A stretch of DNA of 64,000 nt from contig NC_067207.1 of NCBI RefSeq assembly GCF_026262505.1, positions 31,216,082 through 31,280,081 of the forward strand, in the 5' to 3' direction. A program made the translations under genes and the position numbers. The DNA comes from Trichomonas vaginalis G3. Lineage: Eukaryota; Parabasalia; Trichomonadida; Trichomonadidae. The notes below the pieces were generated by a model, which saw nothing but the letters and a program-made list of their open reading frames with translations, was not told the origin of the DNA and searched no databases. Of the stretch, positions 48,724 to 60,463 are shown piece after piece (positions within the stretch are counted from its first letter, which is position 1; every line of letters begins with the position of its first letter).

Positions 48724-49201
48724 TATCGAAAAATGATTTAGTGTTCAGACAAAATTTCTCTTTTCAAAAAATTGAAAGAATAAATGCCCGAACAAAATTT
48801 CTGAGAAGTTTTCCAAAACTGAGAGAAATACGACATTTTCTAAGAAAAATATGAATAAAGAATATATTAATTACATACCATAGATAAATATTTTATACCA
48901 ATTGTTTCCATTTTTGACATTTTTCTTTGAAATCTAAATTCAAAGATTCAATAAAATAGAAATAACGATAAAAATATGATAATAATTGTAAATTGATATG
49001 AATTAAAATATATTTATTCTATTTTCATTATATATTATCATTAATTATTTCAAAATTAAATATCTAATTCTTTATAACTTTATATTAGAATGATAATTAT
49101 AAAAAAAAGATAAATTTAGAATAAATCATATAGAATCATGTTTACAAACATATTAATATTAAAAGAAGATTAGAAATTCAGCACAAAGTTTTTTTCTTTC
49201 C

Positions 49202-49898
49202 TTAGTGAGTTTCTTCTTTCTTTGGCTTATCTTCTGTCTTCTTATCATCTTTCTTCTCTTCCTTCTTTACATTCTTCTTTTCTTTTTTTCTGGTTCTGGA
49301 AGAGAAGATTGTGCAGGAACATTGTGCTGTGCCCACATGTTCTTGAACTCTTCAATCTCATCATCACGAATGTTCTTCATTGTCTCGTGTTTCTCAACTT
49401 TACCATCTTTGTCAGTAACTTCATGAACTGTGAGAGACTTGTTGCCGACACGCTTTGTATCAACAACTTTGCGGAGACCACTCTTTGAATCAACTTCCTC
49501 ACGATGTATGTGCTGTATACCATCGGAGCCACTATACATTGATGATGTGAATGAGTAGTATTGTGGAACATCATCATCACTTTCGACGTCATCATCATCA
49601 ACATTTGAAGATTCCTTGACGTCTTCCTGCTTTACTTCTTCTTTCTTGGTTTCTCCTCTGTCTTCTTGGAGGAATTCTTCTTATTACTGTTCTTCTTGCA
49701 GTGTTTGCATTCAGTATCATATTCAATCATATCATGTTCAACATCACGGCGAGTGAATGCATCATAAAAGTCACCAAATTCTTCTTCCATAGCACGATCT
49801 ACTGAATCCATCCAACGTGACATGTAATCAAAGACACCAGAGCGCATTGGAGCGAAGCGTCTGTAGTATACAATTGGTTCATCAAACCAGTCAAACAT
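49202..49898 (-). pseudogene. MLF-like gene, copy 5, two single-base deletions
   Basis: Two one-base losses relative to the intact copies, near 49648 (TTTCTTGG for TTTCTTTGG) and near 49285 (TCTTTTTTTC for TCTTTGTTTTC), shift the frame. The first product stops after 88 residues. Both are next to T-rich runs, so sequencing error is possible. Confidence 0.8.
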
Positions 49899-50376
49899 TA
49901 TCGAAAAATGATTTAGTGTTCAGACAAAATTTCTCTTTTCAAAAAATTGAAAGAATAAATGCCCGAACAAAATTTCTGAGAAGTTTTCCAAAACTGAGAG
50001 AAATACGACATTTTCTAAGAAAAATATGAATAAAGAATATATTAATTACATACCATAGATAAATATTTTATACCAATTGTTTCCATTTTTGACATTTTTC
50101 TTTGAAATCTAAATTCAAAGATTCAATAAAATAGAAATAACGATAAAAATATGATAATAATTGTAAATTGATATGAATTAAAATATATTTATTCTATTTT
50201 CATTATATATTATCATTAATTATTTCAAAATTAAATATCTAATTCTTTATAACTTTATATTAGAATGATAATTATAAAAAAAAGATAAATTTAGAATAAA
50301 TCATATAGAATCATGTTTACAAACATATTAATATTAAAAGAAGATTAGAAATTCAGCACAAAGTTTTTTTCTTTCC

Positions 50377-51075
50377 TTAGTGAGTTTCTTCTTTCTTTGG
50401 CTTATCTTCTGTCTTCTTATCATCTTTCTTCTCTTCCTTCTTTACATTCTTCTTTTCTTTGTTTTCTGGTTCTGGAAGAGAAGATTGTGCAGGAACATTG
50501 TGCTGTGCCCACATGTTCTTGAACTCTTCAATCTCATCATCACGAATGTTCTTCATTGTCTCGTGTTTCTCAACTTTACCATCTTTGTCAGTAACTTCAT
50601 GAACTGTGAGAGACTTGTTGCCGACACGCTTTGTATCAACAACTTTGCGGAGACCACTCTTTGAATCAACTTCCTCACGATGTATGTGCTGTATACCATC
50701 GGAGCCACTATACATTGATGATGTGAATGAGTAGTATTGTGGAACATCATCATCACTTTCGACGTCATCATCATCAACATTTGAAGATTCCTTGACGTCT
50801 TCCTGCTTTACTTCTTCTTTCTTTGGTTTCTCCTCTGTCTTCTTGGAGGAATTCTTCTTATTACTGTTCTTCTTGCAGTGTTTGCATTCAGTATCATATT
50901 CAATCATATCATGTTCAACATCACGGCGAGTGAATGCATCATAAAAGTCACCAAATTCTTCTTCCATAGCACGATCTACTGAATCCATCCAACGTGACAT
51001 GTAATCAAAGACACCAGAGCGCATTGGAGCGAAGCGTCTGTAGTATACAATTGGTTCATCAAACCAGTCAAACAT
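50377..51075 (-). CDS. MLF-like protein, copy 6 (232 aa)
   Basis: Intact and the same as copy 3. Confidence 0.88.
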   Translation of the reverse strand: MFDWFDEPIVYYRRFAPMRSGVFDYMSRWMDSVDRAMEEEFGDFYDAFTRRDVEHDMIEYDTECKHCKKNSNKKNSSKKTEEKPKKEEVKQEDVKESSNVDDDDVESDDDVPQYYSFTSSMYSGSDGIQHIHREEVDSKSGLRKVVDTKRVGNKSLTVHEVTDKDGKVEKHETMKNIRDDEIEEFKNMWAQHNVPAQSSLPEPENKEKKNVKKEEKKDDKKTEDKPKKEETH

Positions 51076-51554
51076 TATCGAAAAATGATTTAGTGTTCAG
51101 ACAAAATTTCTCTTTTCAAAAAATTGAAAGAATAAATGCCCGAACAAAATTTCTGAGAAGTTTTCCAAAACTGAGAGAAATACGACATTTTCTAAGAAAA
51201 ATATGAATAAAGAATATATTAATTACATACCATAGATAAATATTTTATACCAATTGTTTCCATTTTTGACATTTTTCTTTGAAATCTAAATTCAAAGATT
51301 CAATAAAATAGAAATAACGATAAAAATATGATAATAATTGTAAATTGATATGAATTAAAATATATTTATTCTATTTTCATTATATATTATCATTAATTAT
51401 TTCAAAATTAAATATCTAATTCTTTATAACTTTATATTAGAATGATAATATATAAAAAAAAGATAAATTTAGAATAAATCATATAGAATCATGTTTACAA
51501 ACATATTAATATTAAAAGAAGATTAGAAATTCAGCACAAAGTTTTTTTCTTTCC

Positions 51555-52253
51555 TTAGTGAGTTTCTTCTTTCTTTGGCTTATCTTCTGTCTTCTTATCA
51601 TCTTTCTTCTCTTCCTTCTTTACATTCTTCTTTTCTTTGTTTTCTGGTTCTGGAAGAGAAGATTGTGCAGGAACATTGTGCTGTGCCCACATGTTCTTGA
51701 ACTCTTCAATCTCATCATCACGAATGTTCTTCATTGTCTCGTGTTTCTCAACTTTACCATCTTTGTCAGTAACTTCATGAACTGTGAGAGACTTGTTGCC
51801 GACACGCTTTGTATCAACAACTTTGCGGAGACCACTCTTTGAATCAACTTCCTCACGATGTATGTGCTGTATACCATCGGAGCCACTATACATTGATGAT
51901 GTGAATGAGTAGTATTGTGGAACATCATCATCACTTTCGACGTCATCATCATCAACATTTGAAGATTCCTTGACGTCTTCCTGCTTTACTTCTTCTTTCT
52001 TTGGTTTCTCCTCTGTCTTCTTGGAGGAATTCTTCTTATTACTGTTCTTCTTGCAGTGTTTGCATTCAGTATCATATTCAATCATATCATGTTCAACATC
52101 ACGGCGAGTGAATGCATCATAAAAGTCACCAAATTCTTCTTCCATAGCACGATCTACTGAATCCATCCAACGTGACATGTAATCAAAGACACCAGAGCGC
52201 ATTGGAGCGAAGCGTCTGTAGTATACAATTGGTTCATCAAACCAGTCAAACAT
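51555..52253 (-). CDS. MLF-like protein, copy 7 (232 aa)
   Basis: Intact and the same as copy 3. The spacer to its left has one small difference (GATAATATATAAAA near 51445). Confidence 0.88.
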   Translation of the reverse strand: MFDWFDEPIVYYRRFAPMRSGVFDYMSRWMDSVDRAMEEEFGDFYDAFTRRDVEHDMIEYDTECKHCKKNSNKKNSSKKTEEKPKKEEVKQEDVKESSNVDDDDVESDDDVPQYYSFTSSMYSGSDGIQHIHREEVDSKSGLRKVVDTKRVGNKSLTVHEVTDKDGKVEKHETMKNIRDDEIEEFKNMWAQHNVPAQSSLPEPENKEKKNVKKEEKKDDKKTEDKPKKEETH

Positions 52254-52731
52254 TATCGAAAAATGATTTAGTGTTCAGACAAAATTTCTCTTTTCAAAAA
52301 ATTGAAAGAATAAATGCCCGAACAAAATTTCTGAGAAGTTTTCCAAAACTGAGAGAAATACGACATTTTCTAAGAAAAATATGAATAAAGAATATATTAA
52401 TTACATACCATAGATAAATATTTTATACCAATTGTTTCCATTTTTGACATTTTTCTTTGAAATCTAAATTCAAAGATTCAATAAAATAGAAATAACGATA
52501 AAAATATGATAATAATTGTAAATTGATATGAATTAAAATATATTTATTCTATTTTCATTATATATTATCATTAATTATTTCAAAATTAAATATCTAATTC
52601 TTTATAACTTTATATTAGAATGATAATTATAAAAAAAAGATAAATTTAGAATAAATCATATAGAATCATGTTTACAAACATATTAATATTAAAAGAAGAT
52701 TAGAAATTCAGCACAAAGTTTTTTTCTTTCC

Positions 52732-53428
52732 TTAGTGAGTTTCTTCTTTCTTTGGCTTATCTTCTGTCTTCTTATCATCTTTCTTCTCTTCCTTCTTTAC
52801 ATTCTTCTTTTCTTTGTTTTCTGGTTCTGGAAGAGAAGATTGTGCAGGAACATTGTGCTGTGCCCACATGTTCTTGAACTCTTCAATCTCATCATCACGA
52901 ATGTTCTTCATTGTCGTGTTTCTCAACTTTACCATCTTTGTCAGTAACTTCATGAACTGTGAGAGACTTGTTGCCGACACGCTTTGTATCAACAACTTTG
53001 CGGAGACCACTCTTTGAATCAACTTCCTCACGATGTATGTGCTGTATACCATCGGAGCCACTATACATTGATGATGTGAATGAGTAGTATTGTGGAACAT
53101 CATCATCACTTTCGACGTCATCATCATCAACATTTGAAGATTCCTTGACGTCTTCCTGCTTTACTTCTTCTTTCTTTGGTTTCTCCTCTGTCTTCTTGGA
53201 GGAATTCTTCTTATTACTGTTCTTCTTGCAGTGTTTGCATTCAGTATCATATTCAATCATATCATGTTCAACATCACGGCGAGTGAATGCATCATAAAAG
53301 TCACCAAATTCTTCTTCCATAGCACGATCTACTGAATCCATCCAACGTGACATGTAATCAAAGACACCAGAGCGCATTGGAGCGAAGCGTCTGTAGTATA
53401 CAATTGGTTCATCAAACCAGTCAAACAT
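52732..53428 (-). pseudogene. MLF-like gene, copy 8, 2-base deletion
   Basis: A two-base loss near 52914 (ATTGTCGTG instead of ATTGTCTCGTG) shifts the frame after residue ~170, giving a 177-residue product that lacks the terminal MLF helix and tail. The remainder is unchanged. Confidence 0.8.
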
Positions 53429-53906
53429 TATCGAAAAATGATTTAGTGTTCAGACAAAATTTCTCTTTTCAAAAAATTGAAAGAATAAATGCCCGAACAA
53501 AATTTCTGAGAAGTTTTCCAAAACTGAGAGAAATACGACATTTTCTAAGAAAAATATGAATAAAGAATATATTAATTACATACCATAGATAAATATTTTA
53601 TACCAATTGTTTCCATTTTTGACATTTTTCTTTGAAATCTAAATTCAAAGATTCAATAAAATAGAAATAACGATAAAAATATGATAATAATTGTAAATTG
53701 ATATGAATTAAAATATATTTATTCTATTTTCATTATATATTATCATTAATTATTTCAAAATTAAATATCTAATTCTTTATAACTTTATATTAGAATGATA
53801 ATTATAAAAAAAAGATAAATTTAGAATAAATCATATAGAATCATGTTTACAAACATATTAATATTAAAAGAAGATTAGAAATTCAGCACAAAGTTTTTTT
53901 CTTTCC

Positions 53907-54605
53907 TTAGTGAGTTTCTTCTTTCTTTGGCTTATCTTCTGTCTTCTTATCATCTTTCTTCTCTTCCTTCTTTACATTCTTCTTTTCTTTGTTTTCTGGT
54001 TCTGGAAGAGAAGATTGTGCAGGAACATTGTGCTGTGCCCACATGTTCTTGAACTCTTCAATCTCATCATCACGAATGTTCTTCATTGTCTCGTGTTTCT
54101 CAACTTTACCATCTTTGTCAGTAACTTCATGAACTGTGAGAGACTTGTTGCCGACACGCTTTGTATCAACAACTTTGCGGAGACCACTCTTTGAATCAAC
54201 TTCCTCACGATGTATGTGCTGTATACCATCGGAGCCACTATACATTGATGATGTGAATGAGTAGTATTGTGGAACATCATCATCACTTTCGACGTCATCA
54301 TCATCAACATTTGAAGATTCCTTGACGTCTTCCTGCTTTACTTCTTCTTTCTTTGGTTTCTCCTCTGTCTTCTTGGAGGAATTCTTCTTATTACTGTTCT
54401 TCTTGCAGTGTTTGCATTCAGTATCATATTCAATCATATCATGTTCAACATCACGGCGAGTGAATGCATCATAAAAGTCACCAAATTCTTCTTCCATAGC
54501 ACGATCTACTGAATCCATCCAACGTGACATGTAATCAAAGACACCAGAGCGCATTGGAGCGAAGCGTCTGTAGTATACAATTGGTTCATCAAACCAGTCA
54601 AACAT
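53907..54605 (-). CDS. MLF-like protein, copy 9 (232 aa)
   Basis: Intact and the same as copy 3. Confidence 0.88.
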   Translation of the reverse strand: MFDWFDEPIVYYRRFAPMRSGVFDYMSRWMDSVDRAMEEEFGDFYDAFTRRDVEHDMIEYDTECKHCKKNSNKKNSSKKTEEKPKKEEVKQEDVKESSNVDDDDVESDDDVPQYYSFTSSMYSGSDGIQHIHREEVDSKSGLRKVVDTKRVGNKSLTVHEVTDKDGKVEKHETMKNIRDDEIEEFKNMWAQHNVPAQSSLPEPENKEKKNVKKEEKKDDKKTEDKPKKEETH

Positions 54606-55082
54606 TATCGAAAAATGATTTAGTGTTCAGACAAAATTTCTCTTTTCAAAAAATTGAAAGAATAAATGCCCGAACAAAATTTCTGAGAAGTTTTCCAAAA
54701 CTGAGAGAAATACGACATTTTCTAAGAAAAATATGAATAAAAATATATTAATTACATACCATAGATAAATATTTTATACCAATTGTTTCCATTTTTGACA
54801 TTTTTCTTTGAAATCTAAATTCAAAGATTCAATAAAATAGAAATAACGATAAAAATATGATAATAATTGTAAATTGATATGAATTAAAATATATTTATTC
54901 TATTTTCATTATATATTATCATTAATTATTTCAAAATTAAATATCTAATTCTTTATAACTTTATATTAGAATGATAATTATAAAAAAAAGATAAATTTAG
55001 AATAAATCATATAGAATCATGTTTACAAACATATTAATATTAAAAGAAGATTAGAAATTCAGCACAAAGTTTTTTTCTTTCC

Positions 55083-55779
55083 TTAGTGAGTTTCTTCTTC
55101 TTGGCTTATCTTCTTCTTCTTATCATCTTTCTTCTCTTCCTTCTTTACATTCTTCTTTTCTTTGTTTTCTGGTTCTGGAAGAGAAGATTGTGCAGGAACA
55201 TTGTGCTGTGCCCACATGTTCTTGAACTCTTCAATCTCATCATCACGAATGTTCTTCATTGTCTCGTGTTTCTCAACTTTACCATCTTGTCAGTAACTTC
55301 ATGAACTGTGAGAGACTTGTTGCCGACACGCTTTGTATCAACAACTTTGCGGAGACCACTCTTTGAATCAACTTCCTCACGATGTATGTGCTGTATACCA
55401 TCGGAGCCACTATACATTGATGATGTGAATGAGTAGTATTGTGGAACATCATCATCACTTTCGACGTCATCATCATCAACATTTGAAGATTCCTTGACGT
55501 CTTCCTGCTTTACTTCTTCTTTCTTTGGTTTCTCCTCTGTCTTCTTGGAGGAAATTCTTCTTATTACTGTCTTCTTGCAGTGTGTTTGCATTCAGTATCA
55601 TATTCAATCATATCATGTTCAACATCAGCGAGCGAAATGCATCATAAAAGTCACCACCAAATTCTTCTTCCATAGCACGATCTACTGAATCCATCAACGT
55701 GACATGTAATCAAGACACCAGAGCGCATTGGAGCGAAGCGTCTGTAGTATACAATTGGTTCATCAAACCAGTCAAACAT
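55083..55779 (-). pseudogene. MLF-like gene, copy 10, degraded
   Basis: The outermost unit carries at least eight small insertions and deletions, e.g. ATCAAGACACC for ATCAAAGACACC, CACCACCAAATTC for CACCAAATTC, and CAGTGTGTTTGC for CAGTGTTTGC. No full frame remains. Their concentration in one edge unit suggests either relaxed homogenisation at the array end or poor consensus quality. Confidence 0.85.
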
Positions 55780-56036
55780 TATCGAAAAATGATTTAGTGT
55801 TCAGACAAAATTTCTCTTTTCAAAAAATTGAAAGAATAAATGCCCGAACAAAATTTCTGAGAAGTTTTCCAAAACTGAGAGAAATACGACATTTTCTAAG
55901 AAAAATATGAATAAAGAATATATTAATTACATACCATAGATAAATATTTTATACCAATTGTTTCCATTTTTGACATTTTTCTTTGAAATCTAAATTCAAA
56001 GATTCAATAAAATAGAAATAACGATAAAAATATGAT

Positions 56037-56521
56037 ATTATTCCCTATATCCCAAAACAACTTCATATTATTCTATTAATCTACTTCTCTAATCCCGAAT
56101 ACTTAAATATCATATTTAATTTATTCTGTTTTCCTCTCATTTCCTTTAAATATTCATTGTATACGAATATTAATTGACATACGTTGTATTAAATTACAAC
56201 ATTTTCAACTAATATTATAATGAATTTCATTGTTGTTTTCATCCATTTTACTATTAATTCATATATTTAAGATTTTAATGTGTTCATACCACTTGTACAT
56301 TAATTCGCTATAATGATCTCTCATAATTCCCTATTCTTTCTCTAAACAATTATTATGACGTGGTATATTCAACAATTGAATAAACTCATAGAAAAAAATT
56401 GAGAAGCGACGCGCTAAATAATAAACAAACACGACGCAAATCGTGTTAAAATCGATATTTGATCTATTTCCTATATTTTTTATTTTTAGCTCATACGATA
56501 AAAATTTTTTCTTTCATTATA
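56037..56521. other. Intergenic region, promoter of ERGIC3/Erv46 gene
   Basis: Begins where array similarity stops. It ends with TTTCATTATAATGG, an initiator-like TCATT eight bases before the ATG. Confidence 0.5.
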
Positions 56522-57583
56522 ATGGCAAGTTATCTTTCGTATTTTGACATATTCGATAAGACAAAGGATAAAGAACTCGTCATTTCTGATAAGTTTAGCT
56601 TCATTCTTTCAGATATTGTCTCTGTTTTTACCGCTTTTCTTCTTCTTGCAAATATTATTATCATATTATCTCCAAAAATTCATAGAGATTTAGCCCCTTT
56701 GCAAAGTATAAGATCAGGTGATTCATTGGTCAACATTTCACTAGGTATTCTCGTTGATTTACCTTGTTATTATTTGCATTTCGACTTAACAGACAGTTTA
56801 GGCTTTACCCAGAACTACGTAAATAATACTCTTAGATTTTACAGGTATGATTTCAACTACTCTCTTATTGGTTTGACCAATCAAACAATGGTAGATAAAT
56901 GTTATCCTTGTTTCAAAGTCCAGTTTCATAATTACACATGCTGCAATGGATGTGATAGATTAAAAGAAAATTACAAGTTGAATAATTTAACACCAGAACC
57001 AGAAAAATGGCCGCAATGTCAAACAAACGCTCGACCAGACATAAATTCATCCGAAAAATGCCTAGTTAAAGGCAAAGTATCAGTTAACAGAGTACGTGGT
57101 TCTTTCCATATTGCTGCTGGAAGAAATATTTACTTAAATGATGGATCTCATATTCATGAACTCTTAGATGACTTCCCGAACCTTGCTTTCAGTCATGCTA
57201 TTGAACATATACGTTTTGGCCCAAGAATAATTACTGCAAAGCAACCTTTGCAAAATTTAGTTATGAGAGCTAAAGAAAACTTAACAGTTACTCACGATTA
57301 CTCACTATTAGTTACTCCAGTCATATTTGTTGCTGATAATCAATTTATCGAGAAAAGTTTCGAATATACAGTTTATTTGCATCCAGTTCAAGACAAAGAT
57401 CCTGGTATCTACTTTGACTATCAGTTTACCCCATATACCATTCAAATTACATGGATTTCAAGAAGTTTCAGAGGATTTTTGATTTCAACTGCTGGATTTA
57501 CTGCCGGATTGTATGCAATTGCATCAATTATTGATCAGCTCTTCCACTCTTTCTTCCCTCCAAAGGCAAATACAACAAAATAG
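56522..57583 (+). CDS. ERGIC3/Erv46 family cargo receptor (353 aa)
   Basis: A membrane protein cycling between ER and Golgi in COPII/COPI vesicles. The N-terminal domain (SYFDIFDKTKDKELVISDKF) is followed by a first membrane segment (~28-52, VFTAFLLLANIIIIL). The lumenal domain carries family marks: VDLPCYYLHFDLTD, the Cys pair CYPC and CCNGCDRLKENY, and EKCLVKGKVSVNRVRGSFHIAAG. A second membrane segment (GFLISTAGFTAGLYAIASII) ends with a short cytoplasmic tail. The ATG at 56522 is chosen because the family N-terminus begins there. It appears intact and somewhat shorter than animal homologues. Confidence 0.9.
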   Translation: MASYLSYFDIFDKTKDKELVISDKFSFILSDIVSVFTAFLLLANIIIILSPKIHRDLAPLQSIRSGDSLVNISLGILVDLPCYYLHFDLTDSLGFTQNYVNNTLRFYRYDFNYSLIGLTNQTMVDKCYPCFKVQFHNYTCCNGCDRLKENYKLNNLTPEPEKWPQCQTNARPDINSSEKCLVKGKVSVNRVRGSFHIAAGRNIYLNDGSHIHELLDDFPNLAFSHAIEHIRFGPRIITAKQPLQNLVMRAKENLTVTHDYSLLVTPVIFVADNQFIEKSFEYTVYLHPVQDKDPGIYFDYQFTPYTIQITWISRSFRGFLISTAGFTAGLYAIASIIDQLFHSFFPPKANTTK

Positions 57584-59225
57584 GTGTGTTCTGTTCAAAT
57601 CTCTTGAAATTTGCAAATTATTTCATAATTTTTTGTAGTTATAAACATATTATTACTCCTTCTCACTATTATAATTTCTTTAATGATATGCCTTTTATTA
57701 TTTGATGCTTAATTACTTCTCAATAGATCAAATTAAAAATTGGCAATATATTTTACGATAGGTATAGATAGATTTTTTGAATAAAACTTATTTTATTATG
57801 TTTTAAATATGTTGTTTCCTTCCATTCAGTAAGTTTCTCCAAATTGATATTGTATTTTATCCAATGGTGTTGCAATCATATATACAAATCAATAATATAA
57901 AAAATCGTATGATGTGAAATATGCTAGGTATGTATTATTCACAGGAGAAAAAAATTTGAAAATTTAATTTCAAAAATTTCAATAATTTTAAGTTGCTTAT
58001 TATGGTGTGTAGTAATGTCTTATGTATTAAGCTAGTTGTGAATTAATAGATAGCAAATTAATCATATAACTCATTAATTGTTGTGAAGACAGGGAAAAAT
58101 GGGTTTCCTCTATGAACGTTTATCTTTTACTTGATAAATGTGTTGATGTTTTGGTAAATTCACGTTTTAAGAGAACGAATAACATAAATTTCACAAAAAT
58201 TCTATGAGTAACCGTGGAATTCAAAAATTCAGATAAAATATGGTCAATATGTCAGATTGTAATGGTATTTTATATACATAAATCAATGGTTACTAATGTA
58301 TAATGTTTTTAATGATTTCTATGATTAAAGTTGTTTGAATAAAAATTATTGAAACAAAAATTTGATCAGAATTGATATTTGTTATTGAACACAGATGTTG
58401 CCATAAGGATACTAAATGATTTATGGCGAAAATGATGATTGAATCAATCATGTAAATGAAAAATTATCTTGAATTAGTTGAAAGATTGTTAATTTTGCGT
58501 TGAATAGAATTTCCTTCTATATAATAGAATATATGTTTAAGAATTTTAGATGATTACGCATAAAATGGATGAGGTAAAGGGTTAGATTTTTGAACTTTTT
58601 TGAATAGTTTACAATCCGATAAAGCATAATGAGCCAGCAAAAAATTCATGTCTGTTTGGTTAAATCTTGTGTATGGTATACAAAAACAATAAAATAACAA
58701 TCAAAATGTCCTGAAACATCAATAAATGTAATCAATGAACAAGTTTCTTTTCAAATGGTTCAATGATAAAATCGAGTTAATTAAATAATGTCAATAGATG
58801 GTGCTGTGCTAAGTATTTTCAACTAAGGAGATCAATTGATTTTTGATGTTATTTTTTATGATAAAATTTTCAAAGAGCTTGGACCTAATTGCTCTCAAAA
58901 TTGAGATGGGAGTTTTACTCTCAATTTCTCAAAAAAATAAAAATTTTTGAGATCATATTAGGTCATTAATTTAAATGAACTGGGACCTTGTATATAGGGC
59001 AAATATCCATTCCTTTGAATTCAGAGCAAAATCATAAAAATTTTCAGATAAAAATTTCTAAAATTTTAATTTTGGGTGCAATTAATAGAATATAATAGCG
59101 TTCTTTATGTTAACGATTAAATTTGAATTCAAACGCTAAGAATTTCAATCAGTAATCAATTAATAATTTGTTCACAAAAAATTGAATAGTTGCTAAATTT
59201 AAATCATTTTATTTAGTGTCTATCA
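57584..59225. other. Long AT-rich intergenic region
   Basis: 1.6 kb with no supported gene, tRNA or inverted repeat. Weak AT-rich foldbacks only. Confidence 0.5.
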
Positions 59226-59816
59226 ATGCCACATGCCCCATACTGCTACGTTCCGGAAGAACCATATCCATTCCAGCAATGCTCTGAACTTAAGACTAAG
59301 TCTGTATACTTCAATGCCGAAGATGAAATCGAAACTCCTCAAAACATCTACTCATCATTTTATGAGGAAGAAAGTTCTGAATCAAGCTACGTAAGTAACT
59401 ATAACCCATATGAGGATTCTTGAGAATACAGCCAAATTGAGTGCGATTACATCCTTCCAACCCCAGACATTCTGCTTCTCACATCTCGTTCTAACATGCC
59501 TGCACCAGGTGAAGAAATGAATTCAAAGTTCACATATACTCTTAAGAATGGTAAGGTTCTTGAGCTTGAAAATCCTCTCCCATCCTGCTTACCAATTGAG
59601 ATTCTCTGTGGCGAGGAGGAACCAGAGGAAATAGAAGAGCCTTCTTATCCATCTGATAATGCCCTTTATGTCACATCGGCTGTTTGCCCGATCGCTGGAT
59701 ACATTGCAGCTTTGTTATTACGATCAAAGAGGCCTCAACTTGCTAGAAGATTGAGAACTATCAGTCATGCTTCATTGACTGTTTTAGGGTCTATCCTAAT
59801 GATTCTCTTGCTATAG
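59226..59816 (+). pseudogene. Small membrane protein gene with one in-frame TGA (196 codons)
   Basis: Two open segments (59226-59423 and 59496-59816) are in the same frame, and the only stop between them is the TGA at 59421-59423. The intervening 24 codons read sensibly (EYSQIECDYILPTPDILLLT). The complete frame would give an acidic, Tyr/Pro-rich N-terminal half with a SSESSYVSNYNPYEDS segment and two C-terminal membrane segments (YVTSAVCPIAGYIAALLL and SHASLTVLGSILMILLL) separated by an Arg-rich loop. This looks like one gene interrupted by a nonsense change, or a case of stop readthrough. No homologue is recognised. Confidence 0.65.
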
Positions 59817-60463
59817 ACTTAATAAACTGTTTGTTTTTGCGTTTAAATTATATGATCTTTTATATACTTCTTTTACGAACGTTCATATATTAACAAAAAA
59901 CAATATTTGAATCAAATCACAAATACTACCCTCCTTTAATATAATGTTAGCTTTAATTATTTTAATTTTATAATTTAACTTAAATGTGGAAGGATTAATG
60001 GATCCATCTCAAAAACATTGTTTTGCCAGATAAAAATCGATCTGTTATTTTTTGGATAAATAGGATCAGATTTAATACCGAATTAAAATCTTTAATTTAT
60101 CCTTAGCAAAATATGGCAATATCGTACAATGTGAAATAATATCGAATTGCAGAATTAAAAATCATCAATTGATAGTTTAGAATTTAAAAATTGCATCTTA
60201 TTTTTCAAATCGCTTGTATATAGTACAAATTAACTTCTAATAAAACATTTGCAAATACCCTATCTCAAATTTTGAACATATTTAAATGTTTGATTGAATC
60301 AGATTAATTTTGACAATATGCTTTATTTTATTGGTAAACATTCATATAAATGATATGACTCTAACATTATAAAACTGTTTGGGGAAAAATTGTATTTTTT
60401 TTCAAAATCTAATATTTAATCAAATATCCCTACTAACAATATTAAGTAAAGAATCTAATAATA
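59817..60463. other. Intergenic region between convergent genes
   Basis: AT-rich; nothing supported. Confidence 0.5.

Larger units (their letters stand above)
45118..56036. repeat. Tandem array of ten ~1.18-kb MLF gene units
   Basis: Start codons of successive copies (minus strand) lie at 45201, 46371, 47547, 48723, 49898, 51075, 52253, 53428, 54605 and 55779, spacings 1170-1178 bp. Gene and ~480-bp spacer are nearly identical between units, so homogenisation or recent expansion has occurred. Five copies are intact, three have one or two small indels, the last is degraded and the first is only a 28-codon 5' fragment fused to the Maverick. At 56036 the repetition stops in mid-spacer. Confidence 0.95.

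Noticed and set aside
45677..55910. Plus-strand frames of 60-94 codons repeated in every MLF unit
   Set aside because: They are the antisense of the MLF gene (Phe/Leu-rich reverse of Lys/Glu codons) and have no independent support.
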